The notes: generated from the sequence alone by a model not told the origin. A stretch of DNA of 64,000 bases from Proteles cristata cristata (GCA_017311185.1 JAESUZ010004905.1:124001-188000); one strand, 5' to 3'. Positions 10,870 through 22,748 are shown, counted from the stretch's first letter. Numbers and translations are program-made.

Positions 10870-11420
10870 AGGTGCTTCATTCACTAGTTCCACAAATATC
10901 TATATGCCAGGCTCTCTTCCACGCTCTCAAGAGACACAAGAGAATTAGCAGGCCTCCTTCCCCAACTTCAAAACTCCTGGAGGAACCTGGACAAATAAAT
11001 GGGCAATGATAATACAACAATGTAACCCAGGGATGAGGGAAGCCCAAGGAGCACACAGTAAAGGGTCCTTACTCAGACCAGTGGGTCAAGGGTGAAAAGG
11101 AATTAACTGGGAAAGAACATATAAAAGAGAAACAGAGAAGACATGGTTCAGTGGTGACCAGAATGTAGTTCCAAGGGAACAGAGCGAGCACCTGATGAGA
11201 GGCCAGAGAAACCAGGGTCAGCTTGCTCTGTGAGTAGAGGGTAAGACTATTCCAAAGGGTTTTTAAGCACTCATCACTCATTCTAGGGGCCGGACAGGAA
11301 AGAAAAACTAATAATTTCATAGTGTGATGAGCACTATCAAGAAATGGGTGACAGGGAAGTGGCCACTCCAAGGCACGGACATGATCCACGGGATTTCCAC
11401 TTGAGAAATCTGACCACAGT
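10870..11420. repeat. Ancient dispersed repeat, family not assigned
   Basis: Begins TCATTCACTAGTTCCACAAA and TATGCCAGGCTCTCTTCCAC, resembling the ATTCAACAAATATTTATTGAG / TGTGCCAGGCACTGTTC pattern found at the ends of old mammal-wide repeats. Later parts (GTGTGATGAGCACTATCAAG, GTGACAGGGAAG) fit the same dispersed family seen near 39.8 and 54.6 kb. Highly diverged. Confidence 0.4.
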
Positions 11421-12280
11421 GTGGAAAGGCATCCAGAGGAAGACCAGTGGGGAGTCCGTTGTTTAATTTGAAGAGAAAAAAAAAATCTGAATTGAAAAGA
11501 TTATTTCCCAAGGGATCATTTCTCCAGGTATAATTGCACAAACGAAAGGGGGGAAAGTACGATCCAAACTCATTTTTCATCAAAATCTCAACATCTTAAG
11601 TAACAGAAGTCACGGAAAGAACACTGAGTGAATTTCAGGTGTACCTTTAACAAAGGAGTTGGTATTTTTTATTATTTAAAGTCACTTTCCTTTGCTTATC
11701 TACATTATTGAAACTAACATTTTAGACTCAGTTGGGGGTGATTCTCTATCCCTTAAACTTACTTGTATTGCTGACAAAATTAGGGTTAAACAAAAGTCTT
11801 AACCTTTCTACAAGCAACTTTTTGAGATTAAAAGGAGTACTACTTTTCTGGAGCATTTTCCTGTCTGCCTCTGAAAAGATTATAGATGCTGAATGCAGCA
11901 TTGACTTTTCTCCATCCAGAAACCTCACATTAATGCCCATTCCTCCTCCTACTTAGGTAAGTGCTGCCAAGAAAAAGAAAATCCTATAAAATTAGTGAAA
12001 TCACAGACACAGGAAGAGAAACAGCATTCACCACTTTCCTGATCTCTGAGATTTGAGGACAATTAAATTTTTACTCTTGTTGACAGCTAGGAAAACCAGA
12101 AATGAAAAAACTACTCTCACTCTGTATGCCAACTCAGATTCCTGCACAGTGGCTGCCCGAAGCACCATGGCAAGAAAGGGCTGAGGGTTTGGGGAGACAG
12201 CTCAGGTGCTCTGGTAATGACCACTGTGAACATGGAGGGTGCCACTGCACAGAAGCTAAGAATTTGCCCTCTAGGACGGT
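11421..12280. other. Non-coding stretch
   Basis: Nothing recognised apart from short A-runs. The last 18 bases include TTTGCCCTCTAGG (12263-12275), the left target duplication of the next SINE. Confidence 0.5.
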
Positions 12281-12504
12281 GGGGCACCTGGGTGGCTCAG
12301 TCGGTTAAGCACCTGATTCTTGGCTTCAGCTCAGGTCATGATCTCGCAGTTCCTGAGTTGGAGCTCTACATTGGGCTCAGTGCTAACAGCACAGAGCCTA
12401 CCTGGGATTCTCTCTCCTTCTTTCTCTGCACCCCCTGCCCTCGCAAGGGCATTCGCTCTACAAAAATAAACAAACAACTTAAAAAAAAAAAAGAGAGAGA
12501 GAGA
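12281..12504 (+). mobile_element. Can-SINE
   Basis: Head GGGGCACCTGGGTGGCTCAG, tail of A's followed by (GA)n. Target duplication TTTGCCCTCTAGG (12263-12275) and TTTGCCTTCCAGG (12506-12518), 11 of 13 identical, which places the (GA)n within the inserted tail. Confidence 0.94.
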
Positions 12505-12849
12505 GTTTGCCTTCCAGGAGGTGAGCCCTATTTTCATCTATGCTCGGACAAGTACGCCAGTGGAATTAATTAGAAGCATTTGGCAAGGACTATGACTAAC
12601 AGGACAGAGTGGGAAAGGATCTTATCCTGAAGATCTTTTCCAAGTCTAGAAGACTGATTTTATATTTTTAAGTGGATGGGGGTCCTGAATCCCAGCTAGG
12701 GAGAATCCCACTGTTTTCTACATAAAACATGTTTTCTATATAAAACATGGAAAAATCTCTGAGACTGAGATTCAATAGATCGGAGTTTTACACTTAAGGT
12801 ATGTACACTTTACCACATTGTAACTCAATTTTTTAAAACTTAATTAATT

Positions 12850-13072
12850 GGGACTCCTGAGTGGCTCAGTCGGTTAAGCCTCTGACGTTGGCTCAGGTCA
12901 TGATCTTGCAGTTCATATGTTTGACCTCCGCGTTGGGCTCTGTGCTGACAGCTCAGAGCCTGCAGCCTGCTTCGAGTTCTGTGTGTGTGTCTCTCTCTCT
13001 TTGCTCCTCCCTCATTCGCACTCTGTCTCTCTCTATCTCTCAAGAATAAATAAACATTAGAAAAATCTTTTT
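12850..13072 (+). mobile_element. Can-SINE
   Basis: Head GGGACTCCTGAGTGGCTCAG and tail AATAAATAAACATTAG. Exact 8-base duplication AACTTAAT at 12837-12844 and 13074-13081. Confidence 0.93.
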
Positions 13073-15284
13073 TAACTTAATGAAAATTACCCCCAGACTG
13101 ATGCCAATAATCAGCCTACTCTGGAGTCAACACTGTTACTATGCTTATGTTGGTGGCCGTGGGGTTCACTCTTCCATCTCCAATGTCCCACCCAGGGTGA
13201 CCAATAAATAGTAGGTGAATAAAGGAATGAATGCTCAAAGGGAAATTCCTTCAATGACTAAAATAACCAATAATACCTGCTTTTGCATCCTTTCAGATCC
13301 AAATTCTCTAAACAATATGGTCCAAAGCCCTGGGGTCTGAAAATAGTCCAGAGCCTTGAACATGTTCAACATTCACTTCTGAGAATAACTGTTGTCTCGG
13401 CTCTGTCCATCAGAATCAAAAGGGGGCATGTTTGTGTGTTTTTGCCTCCCGCTTCCATTTCCCCAGCTTTGCAGCTCCCTGGTTCTCCTGTGGAGAGCCC
13501 ACCCACTCTCGGTCCACAGCAGCCAGATGAAGCTCCGTGCCCAGCTCCATGGGGAGTACACGTCCCACCTCAAGGCAATTAGCCTAGCACATTCTCTCGG
13601 CCACACAATTTCCTCAGTGGAGGAGACACTTGCTGGACTCATGAGGAAAAAAGCTTCCTCATCCTCCATAAGACTTTCCAAAAGATAGGAACCTCAACAT
13701 TCCAGGGACCATGACACAGAGCCTTAGGACGAGCCACCACAGAAGAGCAGAGCAGAGTGCCAGGTGGGACATCCTGTGAGCATCCTGTGAGACTCAAGTC
13801 TCACCTGAAGGAGCTTTACCTGTGGTCTTCTCAGTGACAAGAGCCAGCCAATTATTTTGTTTGTTTGTTTGTTTGTGTAACCTAGTTTGTCTGGGGTATA
13901 GGGTCACCCACAATAAGAAGATTCCTGCCTAGGCACATCTTCCACCAAGCAAATGTGAATGAGGACACAATCACTTCTACATCTTCACCAAAATATTGAT
14001 AAGCAGTATCTAAAGCACATAAAGCTGTTTTGGTCCAAAAATTGAATCATCAGCACTCCTGACAGTCCTTGGAGAGTTCAACTTAGACATTATCTAGAGG
14101 CCCCTTAGTAATCTCATGTGTGAAAAGCAGCAATTCTCAACAGTGTCTGAAGAGCATCATCTGTCCTCTATGTGAACTACAGAGAATGTGTCACAAATGC
14201 AGAATGAAATGGTTGAAAAACACTGATCTGAAGGACATTTTCATTGTCCTTCTCCCCAAGTTTGCCTGCCTCCATTTCGACATCAAATCAGACCATCAGA
14301 AAGCAACAAAACTGATTTAAGTTATTGGTTCTCCATAAAGGAATTGATTGATTAAGCCTCCATATTTTGTCCTTTTAGGCTTAACATAATGGCCTTGACT
14401 TTTATAGAGAAAAGAGGGTAAAGAGGGTCAATCAGCAAAGAAAACTGCTAGTGACAGAAGGTGAAAAACGATCCATGTAAAGAGAGAAAATAATCTGAAA
14501 GAAAAAAAAATGGTAGGTTCAAAATTCAGGTCCAAGAAACCAGGTACCACTCATGCATTACCCGTAGAATCAGGAAAACCACAGCAAGATTGTTACAATG
14601 CCTCAGAGCCAATACCGCTTTCCTTTTGTTCTTCTTGACTGCACTGAGTTGAGGAAGAAGGGCCAACTGCATGGAATTGAGGGCCATGGGCCTCCAGCAA
14701 TCATGTCTGCCTATTGCTATAGGCAGAACCCACTTAACAAAGGGCTTGCTCACACAGGGGCTTCTTCTAGGGTGACACTATCTCCCTGACTCATACTTCC
14801 ATCTGACAAGGATCTGAAGTGCTCAAAGACAAAAGGGGTATGTATTTCTGGACCACAGCATGGCTACAGCAAGAGACTCTACAGGCTGGAACATACCCCT
14901 CAGCGCAGAACAATTAGCAGCAACTGAGGAACCTGAGAGCTGTGGGGAAAACAGTGAGGGGGGAAAGGTCACAGAAGAAGTTATGAAAACTGTTTTTCAG
15001 ATTAATTCTCTTGACCAAAATAGAACAATAAAGATGACACTGGATAATGAGAATTAGCAACCATGTTTCACTATCTTAAATGCCTAACAATGTATAGTAT
15101 GCAATTATTCTTCCATTTACGATCTCATGTTTCTAAAATATTGTCAAATGTTCACTTCACCAAAGCTTGGGTAAGACAGGACTTCTAGATCTGGGTAGCT
15201 GTGGCCATTAAAATCATCCAGAAATGGTGGATAAAATATAACCCCCAAAATTTTGATACACAATAAAGCTCACAAAAACAAAAG
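13073..15284. other. SINE-free non-coding stretch
   Basis: About 2.2 kb with no gene. GTGACCAATAAATAGTAGGTGAATAAAGGAATGAATG near 13197-13232 looks like an L2-type tail, and four TTTG units lie at about 13857-13876. Frames of about 100 codons at 13283-13688 lie on both strands over the same bases and have no domain. Confidence 0.5.
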
Positions 15285-15410
15285 TGTGAAAGCTGAAGCT
15301 TAGAGAGGTTATGTAACTGATTCGATTGCACACTGCTATGAAATTCACAGCCAGGATTTGTAACCTGACCGTGGACTTCAGGGGCCATATTTCTAATCTT
15401 CATGCCACTC
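15285..15410 (-). mobile_element. MIR SINE fragment
   Basis: GAAGCTTAGAGAGGTTATGT followed by CACAGCCAGGATTTGTAACC and, at the right, TCTTCATGCCACTCTGTC. This order matches the minus-strand MIR pattern (AGAGGTTAAGTGACTTGCCC, CAGAGCTGGGATTCGAACCC). Confidence 0.75.
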
Positions 15411-16501
15411 TGTCAAACTCAAACTAAGTAGAGCACATAAACCAGATTTCAACTCCTGCAGGACCACAGTAGCTTTCCTCTAGACCAGTTATTTATGTCA
15501 CTCCTTGTCTATATCCATAGAAATGTGTGTGGGTGTAGGAAATTACTGAGAGGAATATTAATAATAGAGGTCAATAATAGAGGACACCAGATAAGCATGG
15601 TGTCCAGAATGCAAAATATTGCCACCTCTTCCTTCTAACCACACAGATACCGGGGTCTCTTCCCTCTCTGATCACTCTTCTCTTCCTCCACTATCTCCTT
15701 GGTCCCTTCTCACTCTAGTCTGTCCATCCCACAGACTCTAACTCCATCCTAGAAGGACAGTGACAAAAACTTACTGGGTATTGGAGGTGCCTCTTAATCC
15801 CAGATCGGAATGTCCTTGGAAAAGAAACATTTCTGTTGCTTTATACTACTCTCTTACAGCATGACTTCAATGCATTAGGCTCCTCAATAGCCTGTGTTTT
15901 CTTCTGTCTTATCAGTCTCCTCCAGGAGAGGGATAAGATGAAAGAGGAATTGAGGAGGAAGAGCTGGGAAAATCCTGTACTCTCTCTTATAACCACTGGC
16001 TTGGCCTTTACCCTTTAAGCAATGAGAACAGTTAGCTTCTGGCAAACATCACCTTCTCCCTCTGCCGAGAGGAAGCTCTTCCCAAACATCAGCCACTCAT
16101 TGGGCGTACAGCCTGTCCCATCTGTGAGCTGCTGACAGGAACCATAAATCAAGGGACCTGGGAGGCATGTAAAGGTAACAGAGAGCCTCTTCCTCCCTCA
16201 CCGAAGCCGGTTGAATTAGGCTGCTCCCAGTCCAGGAAGACGTTCCGGTTCCAAGCCAAACAAAGGTCACACCTGCTGTGGACTGGTAACCGCATAAGCC
16301 AAGTTCTGAGTAGGAGTAGACAGGTTCTTACGTGTCATTTCCTGCACCCACTCCCTCAGCAGGGCCCTTTACCATCCTGCTCTATTCCTCTTCTGCCTGG
16401 TTGTCAACAATCTGCTTGTCATCCTGATATGCCACTGCTGTACCACACAGCAGGGATCCCCAACCATTGTGTCAGAAATTTCTAGTCAACGCTCTCCATA
16501 G

Positions 16502-16505
<4 letters not shown>
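15411..16505. other. Non-coding stretch
   Basis: No gene or repeat identified. CT-rich around 15650-15720. A 60-codon frame at 15836-16018 has no motif. Confidence 0.5.
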
Positions 16506-16537
<32 letters not shown>

Positions 16538-16552
16538 TGTGTGTGTGTGTGT
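16506..16552. repeat. Compound (GA)n(GT)n microsatellite
   Basis: About 15 GA units followed directly by about 9 GT units, with no flanking SINE head, so it is a free-standing simple repeat. Confidence 0.95.
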
Positions 16553-17608
16553 AGAGGAGGGCAAGGACTTTAAGGAATCGGTTCATACCTTTGTGGCTCC
16601 TAGCAAATCCCAAATCCCGGGGCTGGGCTATCAATCCCAGCAATAAGTTGATGTCTTAAGTGTGAAGACAGTCCGGAAGTAGAATTTTTTCCTCTTCAAG
16701 GCACCTGAGTCTTTATTCTTACAATTTTGAATCGATTGAATGAGGCCTACCATATGAAGTATGATAATCTGTCTTACTCAAAGTCTACTGATTTAAATGT
16801 TAGTCAGATCTTAAAAAAGAAAAAGACTGCTTCTACAGCAACATCTAGACTGACACAGGACCAAACAACTGGGCACCATAGCCTAGCCAAGCTGACACAC
16901 AAAATTCACCATCACAACCTGGGTGACAACCCTGGAGGAGGTGACAACCACAGAGCCTCTAAATGAGAAAAGGAAGCATCCTCCAGATGTGCACCCCTCC
17001 CCAGTGACACCTTGAAAATCCTCGGGAAGTGATACAGAGAGAGGAGAGGGGAGGGACGAGGAGTGGGAGCTTAATAGTATTGATTGCCTAGAAGGGCCAA
17101 GTGCCAGTCAGTGTTCTGAGCACAATGCTCCTATTCTACAACCACTGGATAAACTCCTCATGCACCTCAGGAGATTTAAACCATTCAAGTTAGTATCAAA
17201 GTTGCTCTCAAGAGGCAAAAAAAAAAAAAAAAATCGGAAAAAAAAAGAAATCTGAAGCTTCAAATGTACATTACTTCACTCATATAATACTATTGTCAAT
17301 AGTATCAGTATTGTCATTTTGCAACTGTTTCAGGTAAATGTAAAGTAAAGCAAAAAAACAAAACATACTGATGTTACGAGGATCCAAGGTTTTCAACATA
17401 AGAGAAACGAGATGCACACAGAAAATAAAAATCCTTTTTTTGAGGGGGAAAAAAACCCTGTAATGTTAAATTGGATTGGAACTGAAAGTACCAGTTCAAA
17501 CAAATGACTGTTTTCTTTAGCATATACCCTAGCTGTGTCCACTAAAAAGAACTGAAAGCAATGCAGTCCCAGTAACGATGAGAACAACTAGCCCCCAGAT
17601 ATGGGTTT
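16553..17608. other. Non-coding stretch
   Basis: No gene seen. A-runs at about 17218-17233 and 17240-17246. ATACTATTG and CAATAGTAT form a 9-base inverted repeat with a one-base centre at 17287-17305. Confidence 0.5.
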
Positions 17609-17627
17609 AAATACTATTCCCCATTCA

Positions 17628-17839
17628 GGGGTGACCAGCTGGCTCAGTTGGTTAAGCGTTGTCTGGTTTTGGCTCAAGTCGTGATCTCACAGTTAGTGGG
17701 CTCGAGCCCTGCATTGGGCTCAGCACTGGCGGCACAGAGCCTGCTCAGGATTCCCTCTCTCCCTCTCTCTCTCCTTCTCTCTATCACTCCCCTGCTCATG
17801 CTTGCACTCTCTTAAAATAAATAAACTAAAATTTTAAAA
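17628..17839 (+). mobile_element. Can-SINE with long target duplication
   Basis: Head GGGGTGACCAGCTGGCTCAG. Flanked by AAATACTATTCCCCATTCA (17609-17627) and AAATACTATTCCCTATTCA (17840-17858), 18 of 19 identical, one of the clearest target duplications in the window. Confidence 0.95.
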
Positions 17840-17925
17840 AAATACTATTCCCTATTCAAAAGAAACAGGGCTGCTCAGAGAACTGGCTGATTCCAGGGCC
17901 CAGGCAGGGAAAATGGTCTGACAGT

Positions 17926-18738
17926 ATCAGTCAACTTGAACATACTCTCTGAACAAGCAATTCCACTCTTAGGTATGTGTTTCCCCAAAGACAAGTACCA
18001 GAATGCCCACAGCAGCACTACAGAAATAGAGCCCAGAATCATCCCAAGTGTCCTCCTGTGCTAAAGTAGATAAATAAATTGCAGGAGGAGTGGGGGGAAA
18101 AAAGAACGACAGGTATGCATATCACAGATGAATCTCATGACCATAATGATGCACAAAGAAGCCAGACATATGAGGACATGCAGGGCACCTGGGTGGCTCG
18201 GTCGGTTGAGCATTCGACTCTTGATTTTGGCTCAGGCCCTGATCCCAGGGTCGTGGGATCCAGCCCCACATCACGGAGACTGTTTGGGATTCTCTCTCTC
18301 TCTCTCTCTCTCTCTCTCCCACACTCTCTCCCTCTCCCTCCATCTCTCTCTCTCTCCCCCTCTTGCTCTCCCTCTGCCCCTCCCTAGCTTGTGCATATGC
18401 ACGCATGAGCTCTCTCTTTTACTCTCTCTAAAAAGTAAAAATAAAAATAATAGCACATCCTGTATGTACTCTTGTACGTGTACACAAAGTTCCAAATCAG
18501 GCAAACTGATCAACAGGCTTAGAAGTAGGACTAGTGGTTACCGGTGACAGGGGCAGAAGTGATAGGAAGAGGGTGTGATGGGGCGTTTAGGCTACTGGCA
18601 ATGTTCTGTTTCCTGATCTGGGAACTGGTTACACAGGTGTTTGCACTGTGGGGGGGATGGAGGGGGGACTGAACTATAGACTTGATTTTTTTGTGTATTG
18701 CTCTGTGTGTTAAAATTCTATTTAAAACTTGTACTTTT
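17926..18738 (+). mobile_element. Ancient LINE-1 3' end, split by SINEs
   Basis: Left part (17926-18181): AAGCAATTCCACTCTTAGGT, CACAGCAGCACTACAG and CAAAGAAGCCAGACATA. Right part (from about 18453): GTAGGACTAGTGGTTACC, TTCTGTTTCCTGATCTGGGA and GTTACACAGGTGTTTGCACT. These are collinear with the end of old L1 copies. A plus-strand SINE splits it, and the next SINE pair begins at its 3' boundary. Confidence 0.8.
18182..18452 (+). mobile_element. Older Can-SINE subfamily copy in an L1
   Basis: Head AGGGCACCTGGGTGGCTCGG, then TTGAGCATTCGACTCTTGAT and CCAGGGTCGTGGGATCCAGC, the version with the CTCTTGATTTTGGCTC middle. That is an older Can-SINE type than the TCCGACTTCGGCTCAGG type. A long CT tract spans about 18291-18365. 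Confidence 0.9.
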
Positions 18739-18949
18739 TAAAAATATTTTTATTTATTTCTAGGAGAGAGAGAGAGACAGCGTGAGCATGGGAGGGTCAG
18801 AGAGAGAGGGAGTCACAGACTGAAATAGGCTCCAGGCTCTGAGCTGGCAGTCAGCACAGAGTCCGACACGGGGCTCAAAACCACAAACTGTGAGATCATG
18901 ACCTGAGCCGAAGTCGGACGTCCAACCGACTGAGCCACCCAGGTGCCCC
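18739..18949 (-). mobile_element. Can-SINE, left member of tandem pair
   Basis: Minus strand with ATTTATTTCTAGGAGAGAG and GAGCTGGCAGTCAGCACAG. The duplication AACTTGTACTTTT lies at 18726-18738 and again from 18950, where it merges with the T-run of the next SINE. This copy therefore inserted at the tail of an existing SINE. Confidence 0.93.
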
Positions 18950-18960
18950 AACTTGTACTT

Positions 18961-19161
18961 TTTTTTTAACATTCATTTATTTTTTGAGAGAGAGACAGAG
19001 CACAAGTAGGGGAGGGGCAGAGAGAGTGAGGGAGGCACAGAATCCAAAGCAGACTCCGAGCTCTGAGCTCTCAGCACAGATGCAGGGCTTGAACTCACGA
19101 ACACAGATCATGACCAGAGCCGGCGTGGGATGCTTAACTTAACTATACCACCCAGACGCCC
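18961..19161 (-). mobile_element. Can-SINE, right member of tandem pair
   Basis: T-run TTTTTTTAACATTCATTTAT and head CACCCAGACGCCCC. More diverged than its left neighbour, with a duplicated TTAACTTAAC in the head. The older of the two. Confidence 0.9.
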
Positions 19162-19194
19162 CCTAAAAATTGTGTTTTCAAAAAAGCCAGCTTC

Positions 19195-19410
19195 GGGCTG
19201 CCTGGGTGGCTCAGTCGGTTAAGCGTCTGACTTCGGCTCAGGTAATGATCATCGGTTCGAACCCTGCGTCAGACTCTGTGCTGACAGCTAGCTCAGAGCC
19301 TAGAGCCTGCTTCGGATTCTGTGTCTCCCTGTCTCTCTGACCCTCCCCTGATCACGCTCTCTCTCTCTCTCTCTCAGAAATAAAATTTAAAAACATTTAA
19401 AAAAAATTTT
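19195..19410 (+). mobile_element. Can-SINE
   Basis: Head GGGCTGCCTGGGTGGCTCAG, tail AAATAAAATTTAAAAAC. Duplication AAAGCCAGCTTC (19183-19194) and AAAGCTGGCTTC (19411-19422), 10 of 12 identical. Confidence 0.93.
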
Positions 19411-19422
19411 AAAGCTGGCTTC

Positions 19423-19861
19423 AAGGGGTTCCCACTTGCCAAATTTAGTACTCTGAACATCAAAAAAGGATGATTGTAGCCAGTTATTAAATGAAAATAC
19501 ATGAGTCCAGAGAGTGAGGAGAGGATAAACAGGACAGCTCTTCTTTACAAAAGAAAACCACTAATACATGTAGAAGGAATGACAAGACTAGACTATTTTT
19601 AACCCCCAGTATAATAAGTGATGAGGTAACAATCCCCAAGAGAAGCTAAAACCGTTGGATGAAAACCGGATTCCTACAGTGGCAAAGTGTCATCCCAGAG
19701 ACCACTTACCTTTAAGAAGGAGAGAAGTTGTACCTTTGCAACAGAGAAGTCTGGTGGCGACCACCTTAACCCAGGGGTTGAACTGAGCCTCACAAATAAT
19801 GGGAAAGAGTGGCATTACATGCCTCCAGATAGGAGGCAAATTAAACAAACAATATAACCTA
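19423..19861. other. Non-coding stretch
   Basis: No gene or repeat recognised in about 440 bases. Confidence 0.5.
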
Positions 19862-20035
19862 AGGCAGTGGGTGTTCTTGACTGCATTAAAATCACCTGAG
19901 ATTTTAAAACTCCCAACACCTAGGCAATGCTACCAGACCAGACTCTCTGGGGTGAGACCCGAGCATCAGGAATTTTTTAAAGTTTCCCAGGTCACTGCGG
20001 TATACAGTCAAGGTATTCTGGAAAAAATGTAATAT
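19862..20035 (+). mobile_element. MER5-type DNA transposon
   Basis: AGGCAGTGGGTGTTCTTGAC, AAAATCACCTGAGATTTTAA, then CATCAGGAATTTTTTAAAGT and CCCAGGTCACTGCGG. This is the layout of a MER5A-like hAT fossil (ends resembling CAGTGGTTCTCAA and TTGAGAACCACTG, with AATCACCTGG inside). Confidence 0.75.
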
Positions 20036-20071
20036 CCTGAGTCTAACTTCTAGTTTATAGGATATGCAAGA

Positions 20072-20220
20072 GAGCGTCGTGATTCCCAACGCTAGCTGCT
20101 TAGTAGAGTCACTGGGAAAATTCTGAAACTAGGGCCACCTGGCCTTCATTTCCAGAGATTCTGATTTAATTGGCTTATGGTGGAACTCAGGCATTGGTGT
20201 TCTCTATTCTAGGCGGTAAG
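20072..20220 (+). mobile_element. Second MER5-type fragment
   Basis: GTGATTCCCAACGCTAGCTG, TAGAGTCACTGGGAAAATTC and CCAGAGATTCTGATTTAATT match the same element class as the copy just upstream but with different divergence, so they are separate insertions rather than a duplication. Confidence 0.65.
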
Positions 20221-21039
20221 TTTTATTTAAATAACCTTCCATGAGAAGAGAGTGGTCTGATTCCTCCCCTGCCTTGTAACGTCCGTCAGGACACCCCGTT
20301 CTGCAGTGTAGTCAGGGTCCAGGAGCAGCGCACATGAGGAGGATAAAGATAAATCTAGAATAAACAACATTTTGGAAGATCACTAGCCTGGACTCTTCAG
20401 AAGGTCAATGTCATGGAGGAAAAGGAAAGAGGAAAAGAGGTTAAAATAAGTAACAAAAATGTAATGCATTCGATTAAAAAACAGTTTTTAAGACATTCTG
20501 AGAGAACAATTGGGGAAAGTTAAACATTAAGTCAATTTAGATGGCTAATTTTCTTAGTATGCACAATGACACTGTGGTTCTATAGATAAATATTTGCATT
20601 CCTTTTTTTTCTTTTTGCAGTGTTTTAATCCATATAGACATGCAACACTCATAATTTAAAGGATACTGTTTAGTAATTAATTAGACTGTAAGAAAAAACA
20701 CTACCACAAAATTACATCCCCAAGTGATCAGGATCTTAATGTTTGCATTCTTAAGTGAGGTATGCTGAACACTGAGAAGTGATATTATGATGTGTATATT
20801 AACTTCAGAGTTCTACTCCTGACACCAATCTTTCAACTTGCCTTTGCATTTGAAATAGTTCATAAGAAAAAGGTGAAGAAATAAAATGTTTAAACTAGGA
20901 TAAAAACCTACTCGTACATATAATTTCTCTCTGTATTACTTCTCTGAAGAATTTTCCAGGAAAATCCCATTCACAATTCAACCTTACACAAACAACCTCA
21001 CACCACACCCAACAATTAAAGCTTTGTTTCTCAACCTTT
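20221..21039. other. AT-rich non-coding stretch
   Basis: No gene. A splice-acceptor-like string TTTTTTTTCTTTTTGCAG ends at 20620, but no coding frame follows, so it is not called an exon. Confidence 0.5.
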
Positions 21040-21052
21040 GCCCACTGGATTT

Positions 21053-21276
21053 TTTTTTTATTTTTTTTAATGTTTTTATTTATTTATAGGAGAGAGAGAG
21101 AGACAGCATGAGCAGGGGAGGGTCAGAGAGAGAGGGAGTCACAGACTGAAACAGGCTCCAGGCTCTGAGCTGTCAGTCAGCACAAAGCCTGACGCGGGGC
21201 TCGAACTCACGAACCGCGAGATCATGACCTGAGCGAAAGTCGGACACCCAACCGACTAAGCCACCCGGGCACCCCA
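21053..21276 (-). mobile_element. Can-SINE, young-type, exact target duplication
   Basis: Minus-strand copy with GCGAAAGTCGGACACC and CGACTAAGCCACCCGGGC. Exact 13-base duplication GCCCACTGGATTT at 21040-21052 and 21277-21289. Confidence 0.95.
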
Positions 21277-21451
21277 GCCCACTGGATTTAAATAGAAGAC
21301 ACCTGGAAAAGATTTATTATTCATATGAATTTGGAAAATATTGGGTTATGTAAGGTTTTCTTGCTACCAGACGTCTCAGAAATCTTAATATACTTATTAT
21401 GCATTGTCTTGTGGGGTTGGGGGAAGACGCCTTCTTAGTAAAACAATATTT

Positions 21452-21645
21452 TTTTTAAGGTTTATTTATTTTTGAGAGAGAGAGAGGCAGAGCGTGAGCA
21501 GGGAGGGCCATGGGGCAGGGACACAGAATCCGAAGCAGGCTCCAGGCTCCAAGCTGCCATCACAAGCCTGATGCGGGGCTCGAACTCATGAACCATGAGA
21601 TCATGACCTGAGCCAAAGTCAGACGCTTAACTGACTGAGCATTCC
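21452..21645 (-). mobile_element. Can-SINE with truncated head
   Basis: Ends GACTGAGCATTCC, so the last bases of the head are lost. Flanks AGTAAAACAATATTT (21437-21451) and AGTAAAGCAACATTT (21646-21660), 13 of 15 identical. The intact TSD shows that the loss arose at insertion. Confidence 0.93.
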
Positions 21646-21660
21646 AGTAAAGCAACATTT

Positions 21661-22159
21661 CTTAACCTGTTTCTGTTTTCAGCCCTTTTTGAGTGCAGAC
21701 ACCTTTTATCCCAGAAAATCTTGTAGGTTAAGTGTTCTCTAAGCATTTAGGAAAAAGCTAGCATGAAACATTCTCTCCCTCATTTTCCCCCTTTCTCTCC
21801 TTGGTTAACCAAAGAGTCCTTGGATTTCCACCTGGGCCCTGAAGATGCATTTGCGGCCACATGAGGATCTATCTCCCAACCAGTTCAATTTCCTGTTCAT
21901 CCAAATACAAAATGTAATTTTTTGTTAAGGAACCTACTTGTTTAATATGTATGCACTATTTTATGTATATCTATGTAAGCTTTGCTTCAAGTGCACTAAA
22001 AATATCTGTTTAAATTGCGAATTCCTAGAAGAACACCCCATGTGTCTCCTTCCATTAGACATCAAGGATGGCACCACACATCATAGACAGAGTACATGCT
22101 GGCATCCAAACAGCAAGAAAGAAGCGCCCCCACCCAGCTCAGCCCCTGCAGCACTGCCG
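21661..22159. other. Non-coding stretch
   Basis: No repeat recognised. A 78-codon frame at 21938-22174 has no motif and runs into the MIR downstream. Confidence 0.5.
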
Positions 22160-22330
22160 TTTACAGGCATCTAGCTGGCCCTCCTCCCACAATCCTATAA
22201 GGTATGTGTTATAATCACAGATGAGGATCCTGAAGGTCAGAGAGCCTATGAGGCTTGTCAGGACCAGACAGTGGGATCTGAGCCCCAGGAGCCAGAGACC
22301 AGAGCTCCTCCTCTCCTGCACACAGTGTCA
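22160..22330 (-). mobile_element. MIR SINE fragment
   Basis: TTATAATCACAGATGAGGAT, GGTCAGAGAGCCTATGAGGC and GTGGGATCTGAGCCCCAG keep the order of the minus-strand MIR core (CAGATGAGGAAACTGAG, AGCTGGGATTTGAACCC). Confidence 0.7.
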
Positions 22331-22534
22331 GAACTTTCAGGACTCCCAGGAAAAGCAGGCTCAATCTACACTGCTCCCTCCCCGCCCCGGCCACCAGCAG
22401 CCACCACTTTACGTACAGCACAAAGAACCTGGCAAGTGACAAGCACAGATTCAGAAGCTAAATCATTGTCAAAGTCACCCACTGACTAAGCCAAGCTGGC
22501 CAGCCCTGTGACACATCCAATCTCAAAAGACACT

Positions 22535-22748
22535 ATTTTTTAAAAAAAAATTTATAATGTTTATTTTTGAGAGACAGAGAGGGACAGAGCATGAATGGGG
22601 GAGGGTAGAGAGAGACACAGACTCTGAAGCAGGCTCCCGGCTCTGAGCTGTTAGCACAGAGCCCGATGCGAGGCTGAAACCCACAAACCATGAGATCATG
22701 ACCTGCACCAAAGTCAGACACTTAACTAACTGAGCCACCTAGGCACCC
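22535..22748 (-). mobile_element. Can-SINE, exact target duplication
   Basis: Minus-strand copy whose T-run is interrupted by A's. CTCAAAAGACACT is found at 22522-22534 and 22749-22761 without change. Confidence 0.95.

Noticed and set aside
12217..12573. 118-codon frame, plus strand
   Set aside because: Most of it is translation of a Can-SINE (GTWVAQSVKHL-type start, seen at many SINEs here).
16506..16552. Regular repeat considered as a CRISPR or satellite array
   Set aside because: Plain dinucleotide microsatellite. No spaced unique sequences, and the genome is mammalian.
18128..18547. 139-codon frame rich in Ser and Leu
   Set aside because: Translation of a SINE and its (CT)n tract. CT repeats read as Leu-Ser.
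20599..20640. Splice-acceptor-like polypyrimidine tract plus CAG
   Set aside because: No open frame of useful length or donor follows. Such strings are frequent in AT-rich DNA.
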